This document shows positions 9,391-20,204 of a DNA stretch of 64,000 bases, piece by piece. Position numbers and translations under genes: made by a program. Under the pieces are notes generated by a model that had not been told where the DNA came from, ran no database searches, and worked only from the letters and a program-made list of their open reading frames with translations. Positions within the stretch are counted from its first letter, which is position 1; every line of letters starts with the position of its first letter. The stretch lies in contig NZ_CP104167.1 in the NCBI RefSeq assembly GCF_029982035.1, positions 1-64,000 of the forward strand, given 5' to 3'. Origin of the DNA: Megaera polyxenophila. GTDB lineage: Bacteria; Pseudomonadota; Alphaproteobacteria; Rickettsiales; Rickettsiaceae.

Positions 9391-10199
9391 AAGTAAAGAT
9401 TGTAAAGTCTATAGGTTAAAAATATATTAACTAACAAAATTAATTGTTATTCATTAGAAAGAATGATAAGATATTTTATTAATATTGAGTAATATCATTT
9501 ATGTTTTATTCCGAGCCTTGTAAATATTCAATAAGATTAATAGCAAAACTAAAATCATTAGATACTAAAAATGTACTGGACTTTAATTTGATTAATAAAG
9601 CTATTTACTGGGCTAAGAAGTATCACGGCAATCAGAAAAGAAAGAGTGGTGAGCCAGTGTGCCATAGAGAAGCAAGGAGGAAGTAACAAATCCTTGTAAG
9701 CTTTATAAAAGATGAAGGTAGGTCCTTCGGAGTCGGTTTTCAGGAGCAGGCTTCAAACCACCTCAAGTAGCTGTCATAAAGAGTGATGGTTGTGAGCGTT
9801 GAGGAAAAGTCAAGAATAGACTTGGCAGGTGTGGATCAGAAAGACGAACTAACGTGAACTACTGACAACGCGTCGTAAGTCTTACAATATGACATCAAAA
9901 CTGGAAGTGAGGTTCCCTTCTAGGATCAATTTGCAAGAGACCTGATTACTGTGCAAGTGGTGTCCGGCGTAAAGGTAGCGTGAGTCTGATCATAGGCTTT
10001 TATAAGGAACTATGGGAACTAGTCGCCTTGATGTTAAGGGAGAAATATAAGAGGTGGATACCTTGAATATGAGAGTACCGACGCAAGGAACTAGGGCGGA
10101 GCAATTCGTAGTAGTGAAGAAACTTCTGTAATGGGAGTGGAGCGAAGGGATTGCGTTAGGTAGTTACATTTAAAATGCAACTTGCAAAAGGAGGAAATT

Positions 10200-11452
10200 T
10201 TGAGTGCAACAAAACCATTTACCATTCCAAAGAAACTAGTAATGAAAGCTTTTAAACTAGTCAAAGCGAAGGATGGTGCTGCTGGAGTAGATCAGCAAAC
10301 TCTGACAAGCTTTGAAGAAAGCTTACAAGACAATCTTTATAAACTATGGAATAGGCTATCATCAGGTAGTTATTTTCCACCACCAGTCAAGGCGGTAGCA
10401 ATACCTAAGAAAACTGGAGGTGAAAGGATTTTGGGAGTACCAACTATATCTGACAGAATAGCACAGATGGTAGTGAAGTTAGTTTTTGAACCTTTAGTAG
10501 AACCTTATTTTTATCCAGATTCTTATGGTTATAGAGTTGGAAAATCAGCATTAGAAGCTATAGGTATTACTCGTCAGCGATGCTGGAAGAGTAATTGGAT
10601 ATTAGAGTTCGACATTAAAGGATTGTTTGATAATATACCACACGAACTATTATTAAAAGCAGTAAGAAAACACACAGATAACAAATGGGTATTATTATAT
10701 ATAGAAAGATGGTTACAAGCACCTATAGAATTACCAAATGGTGAGGTAAGTATCAGAACAAAAGGCACACCGCAAGGTGGGGTGATTAGTCCTATATTAA
10801 GTAACCTGTTTTTACACTATGTGTTTGACAATTGATGAACAGGCAATACCGACAACTAAAATGGTGTAGGTATGCTGATGATGGTTTAGTACACGGGGAT
10901 AGCGAACAAGAAATGCAAGAACTGTTAGTAGCACTGAAGCAAAGGTTTAAAGAATGTGGATTAGAGCTACATCCAGAAAAGACAAAGATTGTTTATTGCA
11001 AAGATGATAAGCGTAAGGGTGAATATCCAAATACAGAGTTTACGTTTTTAGGATATAGCTTTAGGCGACGAAAGGTTAAAAACAGCAAAGATAATAGTAT
11101 ATTTGTAAGTTTTAACCCTGCAGTAAGTAAAGACGCACAGAAATCAATGCGAGCAAAGATACGCAAGAGTAGTGTTAGTCGTAAAACTGACGTTAGTATA
11201 CAGGATATAGCTGAGAAATATAATCCAATCCTGCGAGGGTGGATAGAATATTACGGAAAATATCATGTTACAGAGCTATATAAATCAGTGATGCGACATT
11301 TTAATACGAATATTCTTAAGTGGCTTATGCGTAAGTATAAAAAGTTTAAAGGTAGTAAAGCAAAAGCAGGAAAACTTTTAAAAGAAATTGCTAAAAGAGA
11401 TCCAAGTTTATTTGTACACTGGGAAAAAGGAATAATAGATACGTTTGCCTAA
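10200..11452 (+). pseudogene. ltrA: Group II intron reverse transcriptase/maturase, frameshifted
   Basis: TTG at 10200 is chosen as start because a strong ribosome-binding site (aaaggagg) ends about 6 bp before it. The first frame (to 10835) has RT fingers/palm motifs including GTPQGGVISPILSNL. The second (from 10832) has the catalytic CRYADDG and the maturase domain (PILRGWIEYY). The break is one missing G: family members read FDNWMNRQ where this sequence gives FDN-stop. No HNH endonuclease domain follows. Confidence 0.88.
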
Positions 11453-11454
11453 TG

Positions 11455-11490
11455 GAAGCGGTGTGAATTGAGAGGTTCACGCACCGTTTT
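11455..11490 (+). ncRNA. Group II intron 1 domain V hairpin
   Basis: A stem of about 34 nt: AAGCGGTGTG pairs with CACGCACCGTTTT around a short loop region (gagag). It carries the AGC catalytic triad at its 5' side and sits 3-40 bp after the maturase stop, the expected place for domain V. Confidence 0.75.
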
Positions 11491-12784
11491 GCGAGAGACT
11501 AGTGGGGAAGTTCCACTGGTCTACTCTCCTATTACACCCATCCTTTAGAGGTCGCTTATATGATTTCTGATCATAAGCTTAAAACTGATGTAATAGTAGC
11601 TAGTATATTGCATGATATTATCGAAGATACGGAAGTTACTGTAGAGATGATAGAAGGTACTTTTGGACAGAGAATAGCTGAAATGGTTGACATGCTTACC
11701 CGTGATAGACCTGATGGTACTAAGTTAACTATAGAGGAAGTAATCAACAATGCTTATAAAAAAGCTGATAAGGAAGTGTTGCTAATTAAGTTAATTGATA
11801 GGTTGCATAACATTCAAACTATAGGAAGTCTAAGCGCTAAAAAAATAGAAAAAACTATTACTGAAACTCTAGCAAACTTTATAGCTAGTTCGATGTATCT
11901 TGGATTATTAGAAATAGAAAGTCAGTTGACCGAAAGCTGTATGTATTATGATTCCAAACAGAAAAACAAGCCCTACAAAAAAAAGTCTATATTTTCTTTT
12001 AATGATCATACCTCCCCGCTGTTATCTCTAATTTCTTAAAATGAAACAACCCAAAACCAAATGCTATACTCATAGGTATCATCAGGATTGCAATACCCCA
12101 GTGACCAAAATATTTCTCTAGATAAACAAGTCCAAAAGAGGTTGTTATATGCATTATAGCTCTTGATAGGGCATATATAAAACTCCCGAAAGTGAAGCGC
12201 TTAAAAATAGGAATATGAGTATAAAAAACCGGCGTAGCAGGATTAGTACTGAGAACAAATAGTACAAAGAATGCTTGAATACAAAATAATTGTATATGAT
12301 TATCTATATTATCTAATAAATATGGGGTAATTAGTGCAAATGGAAAAAATACCCATAACTTAAACTGTAATATTTTTAGAGGATGTATCCTATAAGATAG
12401 CCAGGTTATGATAATGTAACCAGTTAATGCAATGATCGAAATAATAAAGTTCTGATGTATCACCTCATCAGGCGTGAATCCTAAGTTCTGTTTTAAAAAA
12501 TTACCACAATAAATATATGTAAAGTAAAAACATACTGACCATCCGCACTGGATAAAAAATAAAGATAGCAAAGTTATTTTATAGTATAGGAATTTCAAAA
12601 TTTGTAACCAGAAAAATTGTTAATCAAAACTTTGAAAATTCGTTTAATAAAATGTAGTTACAAGCCACAATATTAGAAATTATCAACACTTTTATAAAAA
12701 TCTCTGCCAGAATCTATCTAAAAATAGGTTCAGTTTTACAAATTATGTGGCTAAGACGTGAAAGAAGTGTTCGCCATAATGATG

Positions 12785-13963
12785 TTATCTAGGCGTTGAT
12801 AATAATTCATTGATTCTTATTAATAACAATGGCGGAGATAAACCGTAATAAACTTGCCGCAGATTCATACATTTATTGCAATTATAGCAAAACAGAGGAT
12901 CTATTTTAAAATTCAACCAAATCATTAATCTCCAACTAATGAGCTTAGTTTTCTTATGAACGATTTGATTAATTGCCTTATATACGATAGGTAATTGTAC
13001 GCCCCTAGTTCTATTAGATAAAAAACCGTAATACCTAATCATTCGAAAATAACGATCTGGTATATGCATAATCAGACTAGCTATGAACTGCATCACGGGC
13101 ATAGTTATGCGATCAATTGTATTATTATAGTGATCAAGAAATTTAAACGTTACCTGCTTTCCGTCGTAATTTTCTATTCTTGTCTCGGAAATAGGGGGCG
13201 TTTTATATACCGCCCTAAATATTCTATGTTGCGTTTATGATCATCCGATGGTTTTTGTAAATAAACATACCAACTGATTTCGTATAAACTACTCATCCAG
13301 TTATTAAAATTCTCAGCATTTTGATATGCGGACGGCAACTTCAAATTACTTGAGATATATTGAAAGCGAAATAACTCAAGGACTCTATGTCTCCACATTT
13401 TTTTAATAGGTTCGGCAGGAAAAAATAATTTTTGCCACTTGCCTTTGCTATTTATACCGCCGCAAGTAACCGATAAATGGATATGAACATTGCGTTTTAA
13501 ATCTCTACCGAAAGTGTGTAAGGCAGTAAATATACCAACCACAAGATTTTTCTTTGTAGCTATCTCCTTAATAATTCCTGCTGCAATACCGGAAATCAAT
13601 CCAAACAGATCACGATTGAGCCAAAATATCGGCCATAAAGAGTCCGGCATTGTAAATGTAATGTGCTGCCATCGTGTTTTTGGTAGAACATTGCTAGCCT
13701 TACTCACCCATTGATCCGTTTGTTTCTTACCACAACGAGAACAAAACCTACCTTTACAGCTGAATGCTACCGATTTATTGCGGTTACAATCACGGCAGCT
13801 ATAACGTTTAAATCCTAAATATTTCGTTCCACACGATATAACTTTAGTGACGTTGAAAATAATGCCGTATCTTAGCTTGCCGTATTTTTTAGCGAAATCG
13901 AGACCAATTACCACGGTCTAGAAAAATATGTTTTATAGATATTCCTTTACCGACTATTTCCAT
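12785..13963 (-). pseudogene. IS91-family transposase (Y2/HUH), copy a
   Basis: The putative start is ATG 13963 (MEIVGKGISI); the frame then changes by +1 at ttt cgc taa to continue as AKKYGKLRYGI. Zinc-finger Cys pairs (CRDC, CSRCGKKQTDQW), the HUH motif in NVHIHLSVTCGG and the tyrosine-containing YLGRYIKRP follow. A second frame change (one C missing in a C-tract near 13200) separates the last third (MPVMQFIASLIMHIPDRYFR), which is in frame in copy b. It catalyses rolling-circle-like transposition in intact relatives. Confidence 0.85.
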
Positions 13964-13987
13964 AAATTACTTATAGTTAATGTTTTC

Positions 13988-14242
13988 TTACCAAGGAATC
14001 TTTCTTCCTTTGCGTTCTAAATCAAATTCTTTACAATCAGGGCAATAGTAAACAGAATTATACTTATGATTGGGAGATATTTTTCGCAACATTATCCAGA
14101 AAGCCTTGGCTATTTCCTTATCTCCTTCGGAAAAAATCTTTTTGATCCTGCTGTAAGGAATTGCTTGCTCTTTAGAAATGGCCTTAAGAGTTTTTACCGC
14201 TAATTCATTGACCAAATGCTGCTCAGAGTGCAAGTTACTCAT
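13988..14242 (-). CDS. IS91-associated accessory ORF 1, copy a
   Basis: 84 residues, unknown family. An N-terminal helical part (HLVNELAVKTLKAISKEQ) is followed by a Cys pair (YYCPDCKEF) near the basic C-terminus, which could be half of a zinc knuckle. The identical protein sits at the same place in copies b (36825) and c (54055), so it is part of the element and is kept intact while the transposase frames decay. Confidence 0.6.
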   Translation of the reverse strand: MSNLHSEQHLVNELAVKTLKAISKEQAIPYSRIKKIFSEGDKEIAKAFWIMLRKISPNHKYNSVYYCPDCKEFDLERKGRKIPW

Positions 14243-15422
14243 AACTCAATTATATATTATCTTATGTATGTCTAACATTCAGTCTTTATAACTCAAGTTA
14301 AAACAAATCAAATACCAGTATTATAATCCTCCATAAATATTTATCGGTCAAGAGTATCTTCTTTTAAGCTGCCACCGATAGGTGGCTTATCTTGTTGCCC
14401 TTTTGTTGGTAAAGATAATTGTTCTTTAATATTTCGTTTGTTAAATCTTTTTGTAAAGTTATTTCCATTCTACGTTTAGCATCGGCAAAATCTACGGTTT
14501 CTTTTAATGTATTAACCCACCAACTAAATACCCGACTTAGGCGGCATATTTTACTTCTTTCGCCTGAAATAATCTTTTGATATGTTCTGGGTTATTTTGC
14601 AGAGTCCTTAGGTAAGATTTTAAATTCCCTTGGAGTTCAGATTTTGTAAGAGGTATATGTTTCCTATTTACATTTCTTTTTAAATCGTTGTTTAAATATT
14701 CATCCGGATTATGTTGCGGAGTATACGGAGGCAGAAAAAATAAAGAAATTTTCTTTTTATGTTTCCGAGTCCATATTTGTACTTTTTTGCTATGATGAAC
14801 CTTGAGATTATCTAGGATTAAGAAGATTTTTTCTTGGAGTATTTTACCAACCTCCGTAAAAATTCTATAAATACATTTGTTTTTAGTGTCTCTTCGTACA
14901 GCATAAACCTTAGCTTACCGTTATTTGTAACAGTGGATATCATGTTTATACTAAATCTCTTCGATTTATGAATCACAACAGGGGTTTTTCCTTTTAAAGA
15001 ATAGCTTTGTAATACCTGACACTCTTGTTTTATCCCTACTTCGTCGCACCAATGTATTTCTGCCTTTTCATATTCTGCTTGCTTGGCTATTGACGGATAT
15101 TCTTCATCTAACCAAAATTGAACCCTTTTGGGTTGCTGCTCATATGCTAACTTCTTTGGCTTTTGTGCAGTATACCCCCATCTTCTTAAATATTCGCCTA
15201 TTGTACTTAGGGGAAGAAAAAATCCACAATGTTTTTTGATGAGTGCATTAACTGATTTTCTTGACCATAATGCTGATTTGATATTGTGATCTTCTGGTCT
15301 AGAGATATTTACGTACCCTTGTATTATTTTACTTTGATCTTCGGTTATAAGCCTTTTCTAAGGTGGCCCAATTTGTCTAGACTAAAAATCAGAAATTATG
15401 AGATATAATTTGCGTTATAATA

Positions 15423-16265
15423 TTAGCCAATAATTTTTGTTAAATACACCTGTTCTGGAGTTAAATATTCCAAGGATTGGTGCATCCTTTTACTATTATA
15501 AAAAGTTATGTAATCTGTTATAGCATTTTTTACCTCCTTGACAGTATTTAAAATTATCAAATATATTTTTTCTTGTTTTAATGAACGCCAAAATCTTTCA
15601 ATAAATACATTATCTAAAGCCCTACCTTTACCGTCCATGCTAATCTTGATTTCACGTTTAACAAGTTCGTAGATGAAATTTTTTGACGTAAATTGAGAAC
15701 CTTGATCGGTATTAAAAACCTCAGGTTGACCGTGCTTTTCTAGGGCTTCTTCTAGTGCGTCGATGCAAAAATCACTTTCTAAGCTAATAGAAACCTTCCA
15801 GCTCAGAATATAACGGCTAAACCAATCAATAATGGCTACTAGATATACAAATCCTTGTGCCATTCTAATATAAGTTATATCGGTGCTCCATACCTGATTT
15901 GTCTTAGTAATTTCAACGCCTTTTAAAAGATAAGGATATACCTTATGAGCTTGGTTGCGCTTGCTTAAATTCATTTTAGGATAAATGGCTTCTATTGACA
16001 TTATTCCGTAATAACGACTTACCGCTTTGCGACCAATAACAATTCCAAACGGTACAAGATGCTTGGACATTCTTCTGGCCCCGAAATACGGATGCTCTGT
16101 ATAGATTTCATCAATTACTTTCATTATTTCTAAGTCTCTTGTAGTTATTCCTTTTGCCTTGTAATAATAAGTAGATTTATTAATTAAAAGTAGATCGCAT
16201 TGCCTAACAATGCTTAGATTTATACAATTATTATCAATCATACTTTTCCTAGTTTCCAAGTCCAA
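15423..16265 (-). CDS. IS3 transposase OrfB (DDE integrase domain)
   Basis: The catalytic acids are visible in WSTDITYI, FNTDQGSQF and NVFIERFWRSLK. The N-terminal part (SIVRQCDLLLINKSTYYYK) is the usual linker helix. It is normally made only as an OrfAB fusion through -1 frameshifting from orfA on the A-tract near 16283; the frame upstream of the first in-frame TTG fits that. The frame looks intact. Confidence 0.9.
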   Translation of the reverse strand: MDLETRKSMIDNNCINLSIVRQCDLLLINKSTYYYKAKGITTRDLEIMKVIDEIYTEHPYFGARRMSKHLVPFGIVIGRKAVSRYYGIMSIEAIYPKMNLSKRNQAHKVYPYLLKGVEITKTNQVWSTDITYIRMAQGFVYLVAIIDWFSRYILSWKVSISLESDFCIDALEEALEKHGQPEVFNTDQGSQFTSKNFIYELVKREIKISMDGKGRALDNVFIERFWRSLKQEKIYLIILNTVKEVKNAITDYITFYNSKRMHQSLEYLTPEQVYLTKIIG

Positions 16266-16548
16266 ACAATGTAGATTTTTTTTTCAGCCAGTCACGCTCA
16301 ACGCTTAACTGTCCTATTTGTTCATATAATTGTTTTATCAAATCTTGATTGTCTGGATCTTTTGTTGCCGGCTTAACTTGAAAACCACTAACTAAATTTT
16401 CTATACCTCTTTTTTTCCATGCTTGTATTTGAGTTGCATGAACCCCGTACTTACTGCTTATTTGTGCTATTGTCATTTCAGCTTTTATTGCTTCTATAAC
16501 AATTTTTGTTTTTTCCGTCGCACTATATTGCTTCGCTTTTTTAGACAT
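16249..16548 (-). CDS. IS3 OrfA (helix-turn-helix)
   Basis: 99 residues. HTH: ISSKYGVHATQIQAWKKR. A leucine-zipper-like segment (LIKQLYEQIGQLSVERDWLK) follows for dimerisation. A run of nine A (WLKKK) just before its end is a typical slippery site for -1 frameshifting into orfB, with which it overlaps by 17 bp. Confidence 0.88.
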   Translation of the reverse strand: MSKKAKQYSATEKTKIVIEAIKAEMTIAQISSKYGVHATQIQAWKKRGIENLVSGFQVKPATKDPDNQDLIKQLYEQIGQLSVERDWLKKKSTLFGLGN

Positions 16549-17494
16549 ATAATTTCCATTTCCTTGTTGTGAAATTATATCTCATTCTTCATTTTTAGCA
16601 GTCCAGTTTTTGGGTACCATTATATTCTCTCCTATCTTTCTACCTCTTAACTTCCCACTAATTGCGTACTTGTCGCCTCTCTTTTCCCTCCTTACCCATT
16701 CATTTACTGTCTGGCGACTCACTCCTATTAATTCACCTACCGACGATTGACTCTCTCCTCTTTTTACTAGTTTTAGAGCAATCTTTCTCATCGACGCTTG
16801 TGCGCTTATTGATAATTTCCTAAAATCTTCACTTTTTGACATTATTGCATTATACAAATTCCTTCCTTCTTGGCAATAGTTATGTCGGGTATTTAATTGG
16901 TGGGTTAATAGTTCTTGCTAATGCGCCCACTAAAGCTATTACAGTACCTACCCAAAAAGCATATCGCCAATTGAATCCGTAACTCGTAAAAAGAGAAGCC
17001 AGTGCTAAAGCAAATACGCCTCCTAGAATAGAAGCAACAGCGATCATCATTACAACTGGATATTGCAGTGGCGGTTTTACAACCTCGGTTAGATATATTT
17101 CTGCCCCTACTATCTCTCCCATAGAAGACATGCCTTGAATCATCCGACAAATAGTAACAACCCAAGATGCTGTTATGCCTACTTGTGCATAAGTAGGCAA
17201 AGTAGCCATTACTACGTATGATATAGACATCAAAAAAGTGGTTATTATAACTGTGGCCTTGCGACCTACATTATCACCAATATAGCCAAATATCAAAGCC
17301 CCAAACGGTCTAAAAACAAAGATGGAACAAAAAGAAAAAGCCGATAATAAAGAAGCAGTAAAAGGATCAGTTTTTGGAAAAAATAATTCATTAAGCAGTA
17401 CTGCCATATGAACGTAGAGCATCAAATCAGTAGGGTCGAGGTCAGGCGCGCATACTCCAAACTCAAGAGCCACGTTTCCTGCCCCCGCCACGTC

Positions 17495-17528
17495 AAACCC
17501 GCCGTGCGGTTTTCCCGCAACGGGCTTT
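17495..17528 (-). ncRNA. Group II intron 2 domain V hairpin
   Basis: Minus strand: AAAGCCCGTTGCGG, loop GAAAA, then CCGCACGGCGGGTTT. It has the AGC triad at its 5' side and a GNRA-like loop, and it lies right after the maturase stop codon. Confidence 0.8.
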
Positions 17529-17531
17529 CCC

Positions 17532-18866
17532 TTAGAATTTCGTATCCAAGTTTATGAGACCTAATTGAACAGGAGTTACTTTCAAGAGGTGGTATCCATT
17601 ATATAACCCTAAGGTTTTATAAAGTGTCTCTTTACTCCATCTCTTCCATCCAAATCCTTGACGCTTTTGGGCATACATAAGATGTCTTCTCAGCTTCTTT
17701 TCTACCCAGTCTTTGATAAATGCAAAGCATTCACTTGAGTTCCCGATCCTAAAATAGGATACCCAACCTCTTAGAATTGGGTTGATCTCATCGATAACTT
17801 GTCTTACATGATGTGATCGATGTTGTCGGAATACTTCTTTGAGCTTTCTCAACAGTTTTGTACGACTTTCTATTTTAGGGAGGCGCAGTACTCCTTCTTT
17901 TCCTTGCCTTGTCCGTATTCGTTTGAAGCGGAAACCAAGGAAAGAGAAAGTGTTACCTTTTTCTGCATATACAAGTCTAGTTTTATCAGTGTTCAGCGTA
18001 ACTCCAATCTTACTAAGTTCTTCTCGAAGCCTTTTATAAGCAGCTTTAAAGAGCCATTCCCATTTTTGATAACTATCAACTAAAATCACAATGTCATCGG
18101 CCCATCTATAATATTCTAGGTTAGTGTAGCTTTTGCCTTGAATTACAATCTTTGTAGCCTCTTTTGCTCTTTCAAGCATCTCATCCACTGAAGTCAGATA
18201 GATGTTGCTTAACAGAGGTGATAAAGGGCCTCCTTGACAAATTCCACTTTTACCTCCCGCCTTAATTATTAGCTTCAGAAGCCTCATAACAGATGAATCT
18301 TTAACTCTTTTAGCTAATTTGGTAAGAAGAATATCATGTCTGATGCTGCCATAATAATCCTTAAGATCGGCATCAATGACGTTTCCTTTCTTCTTAACGA
18401 GATCATCTGCTATTCTTTGCACTGCTTCTTGTGCATTTTTACTAGGTCGGTATCCATAAGATCCTTGTTGAAAGTCTGCTTCAAAAATAGGTTCAAGAAT
18501 GAGTTTTAAAGCACCCTGAACCACACGATCCCGTATGGAAGGAATTAAAAGCTTGCGCATACCTTTTCCGCTTGCTTTTGGTATTTCTTTTAGACGGTTT
18601 CGTAAAGGGTAGTAAGTCTCTGATTTAAGTTCATTGTGTATCTGGTGAAGAAACGATTCAACACCGTTTCTTTCTATATCCTCAAAGGTCATCTTGTCAA
18701 TGCCTGGTGCTCCATTGTTCTTTCGTGCCAGACGATACGATTCTCTTAAGGTTTCAATTTTACACATATGTACATAAATGCCCCAGAATCGCCAAGTCTT
18801 TTCAGACTTCGCTTGAATGTATATCTTCTTCCTCAGATCTTGTAATAAAATTGGAGTTTTTATCAT
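17532..18866 (-). CDS. ltrA: Group II intron reverse transcriptase/maturase (complete)
   Basis: 444 residues, uninterrupted. RT domain: APGIDKMTFEDIE, GSYGYRPSKNAQEAV, CQGGPLSPLLSNIYL. The catalytic box is RWADDIVILV, so the usual Tyr of YADD is Trp while both Asp remain. A maturase/thumb domain (INPILRGWVSYFRIG) closes the protein. It would promote splicing and retrohoming of its own intron. It is from a different lineage than the maturase at 10200. Confidence 0.93.
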   Translation of the reverse strand: MIKTPILLQDLRKKIYIQAKSEKTWRFWGIYVHMCKIETLRESYRLARKNNGAPGIDKMTFEDIERNGVESFLHQIHNELKSETYYPLRNRLKEIPKASGKGMRKLLIPSIRDRVVQGALKLILEPIFEADFQQGSYGYRPSKNAQEAVQRIADDLVKKKGNVIDADLKDYYGSIRHDILLTKLAKRVKDSSVMRLLKLIIKAGGKSGICQGGPLSPLLSNIYLTSVDEMLERAKEATKIVIQGKSYTNLEYYRWADDIVILVDSYQKWEWLFKAAYKRLREELSKIGVTLNTDKTRLVYAEKGNTFSFLGFRFKRIRTRQGKEGVLRLPKIESRTKLLRKLKEVFRQHRSHHVRQVIDEINPILRGWVSYFRIGNSSECFAFIKDWVEKKLRRHLMYAQKRQGFGWKRWSKETLYKTLGLYNGYHLLKVTPVQLGLINLDTKF

Positions 18867-19077
18867 TCTCCTTTACCTCTCGTTTTGTTAGAAGATGTTT
18901 TCTAAGTAAGAGGCCTTCGCTCCACAAGCATTACCTTGCTTCATCACTACTATGCCCCTATCCGACTCCCTCTCATCTTCTCTTCTTTTCCGAGATATAT
19001 CTCGTTATAGAAAAGATCTTGCTCCTAGTATTTCTCTAGGGATGAGGAGGGCCTCTCCAGTTGCTACCTATGTCCTA

Positions 19078-20204
19078 TTAACCCACCAATTAAATACCCG
19101 ACATAACTATTGCCAAGAAGGAAGGAATTTGTATAATGCAATAATGTCAAAAAGTGAAGATTTTAGGAAATTATCAATAAGCGCACAAGCGTCGATGAGA
19201 AAGATTGCTCTAAAACTAGTAAAAAGAGGAGAGAGTCAATCGTCGGTAGGTGAATTAATAGGAGTGAGTCGCCAGACAGTAAATGAATGGGTAAGGAGGG
19301 AAAAGAGAGGCGACAAGTACGCAATTAGTGGGAAGTTAAGAGGTAGAAAGATAGGAGAGAAAAGGCTTATAACCGAAGATCAAAGTAAAATAATACAAGG
19401 GTACGTAAATATCTCTAGACCAGAAGATCACAATATCAAATCAGCATTATGGTCAAGAAAATCAGTTAATGCACTCATCAAAAAACATTGTGGATTTTTT
19501 CTTCCCCTAAGTACAATAGGCGAATATTTAAGAAGATGGGGGTATACTGCACAAAAGCCAAAGAAGTTAGCATATGAGCAGCAACCCAAAAGGGTTCAAT
19601 TTTGGTTAGATGAAGAATATCCGTCAATAGCCAAGCAAGCAGAATATGAAAAGGCAGAAATACATTGGTGCGACGAAGTAGGGATAAAACAAGAGTGTCA
19701 GGTATTACAAAGCTATTCTTTAAAAGGAAAAACCCTGTTGTGATTCATAAATCGAAGAGATTTAGTATAAACATGATATCCACTGTTACAAATAACGGTA
19801 AGCTAAGGTTTATGCTGTACGAAGAGACACTAAAAACAAATGTATTTATAGAATTTTTACGGAGGTTGGTAAAATACTCCAAGAAAAAAATCTTCTTAAT
19901 CCTAGATAATCTCAAGGTTCATCATAGCAAAAAAGTACAAATATGGACTCGGAAACATAAAAAGAAAATTTCTTTATTTTTTCTGCCTCCGTATACTCCG
20001 CAACATAATCCGGATGAATATTTAAACAACGATTTAAAAAGAAATGTGATAGGAAACATATACCTCTTACAAAATCTGAACTCCAAGGGAATTTAAAATC
20101 TTACCTAAGGACTCTGCAAAATAACCCAGAACATATCAAAAGATTATTTCAGGCGAAAGAAGTAAAATATGCCGCCTAAGTCGGGTATTTAGTTGGTGGG
20201 TTAA
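19078..20204 (+). mobile_element. IS630-family element, copy b, inside group II intron 2
   Basis: TTAACCCACC-type ends bracketed by TA (19076-19077 and 20205-20206). It is opposite in orientation to its host intron. Slightly shorter than copies c and d because of small deletions in the transposase. Confidence 0.9.
19144..20179 (+). pseudogene. IS630 transposase, copy b, frameshifted
   Basis: Starts at MSKSEDFRKL. The first frame runs to 19743, where one C is missing in the codons for GKTPV. A second change near 20047 (after DLKRNV) breaks the C-terminus. All three DDE acids are encoded but not in one frame. Confidence 0.88.

Larger units (their letters stand above)
9657..11529 (+). mobile_element. 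Group II intron 1, inserted in the HD hydrolase gene
   Basis: It begins GTGTG (consensus GUGYG) directly after the codons for GEP, encodes a reverse transcriptase/maturase and has a domain V hairpin at 11455-11490. The 3' edge is uncertain by a few bases (11529-11532) because the exon codons can be joined in more than one way. About 540 bp of structured, non-coding RNA (domains I-III) precede the protein gene. Confidence 0.85.
9501..12039 (+). pseudogene. RelA/SpoT-type HD hydrolase gene split by a group II intron
   Basis: The 5' exon (9501 to about 9656) ends at RKSGEP and the 3' exon (from about 11530) resumes at the HPLEVAYMI stretch, so splicing would recreate the motif SGEP-x3-HPLE found in the paralogue at 53052-53729. 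The HD pair (ILHDIIEDTEV) and the later DR-HN motif are intact in the 3' exon. The C-terminus differs from the paralogue and is likely shortened. If the intron still spliced, the protein could be made; however the intron-encoded protein is frameshifted, so the gene is probably dead unless a trans-acting maturase helps. Confidence 0.85.
12583..14390 (-). mobile_element. IS91-family element, copy a
   Basis: About 1.8 kb. The left end of its gene orientation starts ATAAGCCACC next to a CAAG flank (CTTG on the other strand), the tetranucleotide type used by IS91 elements, and has a perfect short hairpin GCCACC-TATC-GGTGGC. The other end is near CCTATACTA. It splits the ProP-like gene without a target duplication. 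Related copies: 36677-39077, 53907-56835 and a 3' fragment at 27374-27677. Confidence 0.8.
15360..16624 (-). mobile_element. IS3-family element (1265 bp) inside IS630 copy a
   Basis: Comparison with the intact IS630 copies shows TTCT duplicated on both sides (15356-15359 and 16625-16628), a 4-bp target duplication. The ends share an imperfect inverted repeat of the type TGG-CCC-AA-TGTC/TGGAC. It has the orfA/orfB layout of IS3 elements. Confidence 0.88.
14537..16842 (-). pseudogene. IS630 transposase, copy a, split by IS3 and frameshifted
   Basis: The N-terminal helix-turn-helix (SVGELIGVSRQTVNEWVRRE) lies right of the IS3 element and the DDE catalytic part (HWCDEVGI, LILDNLKVHH, NPDEYLNNDLK) left of it. 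Near 14836 the run that reads ttttttt in intact copies is shortened, adding a frame change in the catalytic domain. Not functional. Confidence 0.85.
14512..16908 (-). mobile_element. IS630-family element, copy a, interrupted by IS3
   Basis: It starts and ends with TTAACCCACC-type inverted repeats and is bracketed by TA on both sides (14510-14511 and 16909-16910), the TA duplication of IS630. Without the nested IS3 element it has the same length as copies c and d (about 1.13 kb). The transposase is split: N-terminal part at 16857-16629, C-terminal part at 15359-14537. Confidence 0.9.

Noticed and set aside
18952..19143. Upstream extension of the IS630 copy b frame (MPLSDSLSSS...)
   Set aside because: It lies in group II intron sequence and the IS end; all IS630 copies share the start MSKSEDF.
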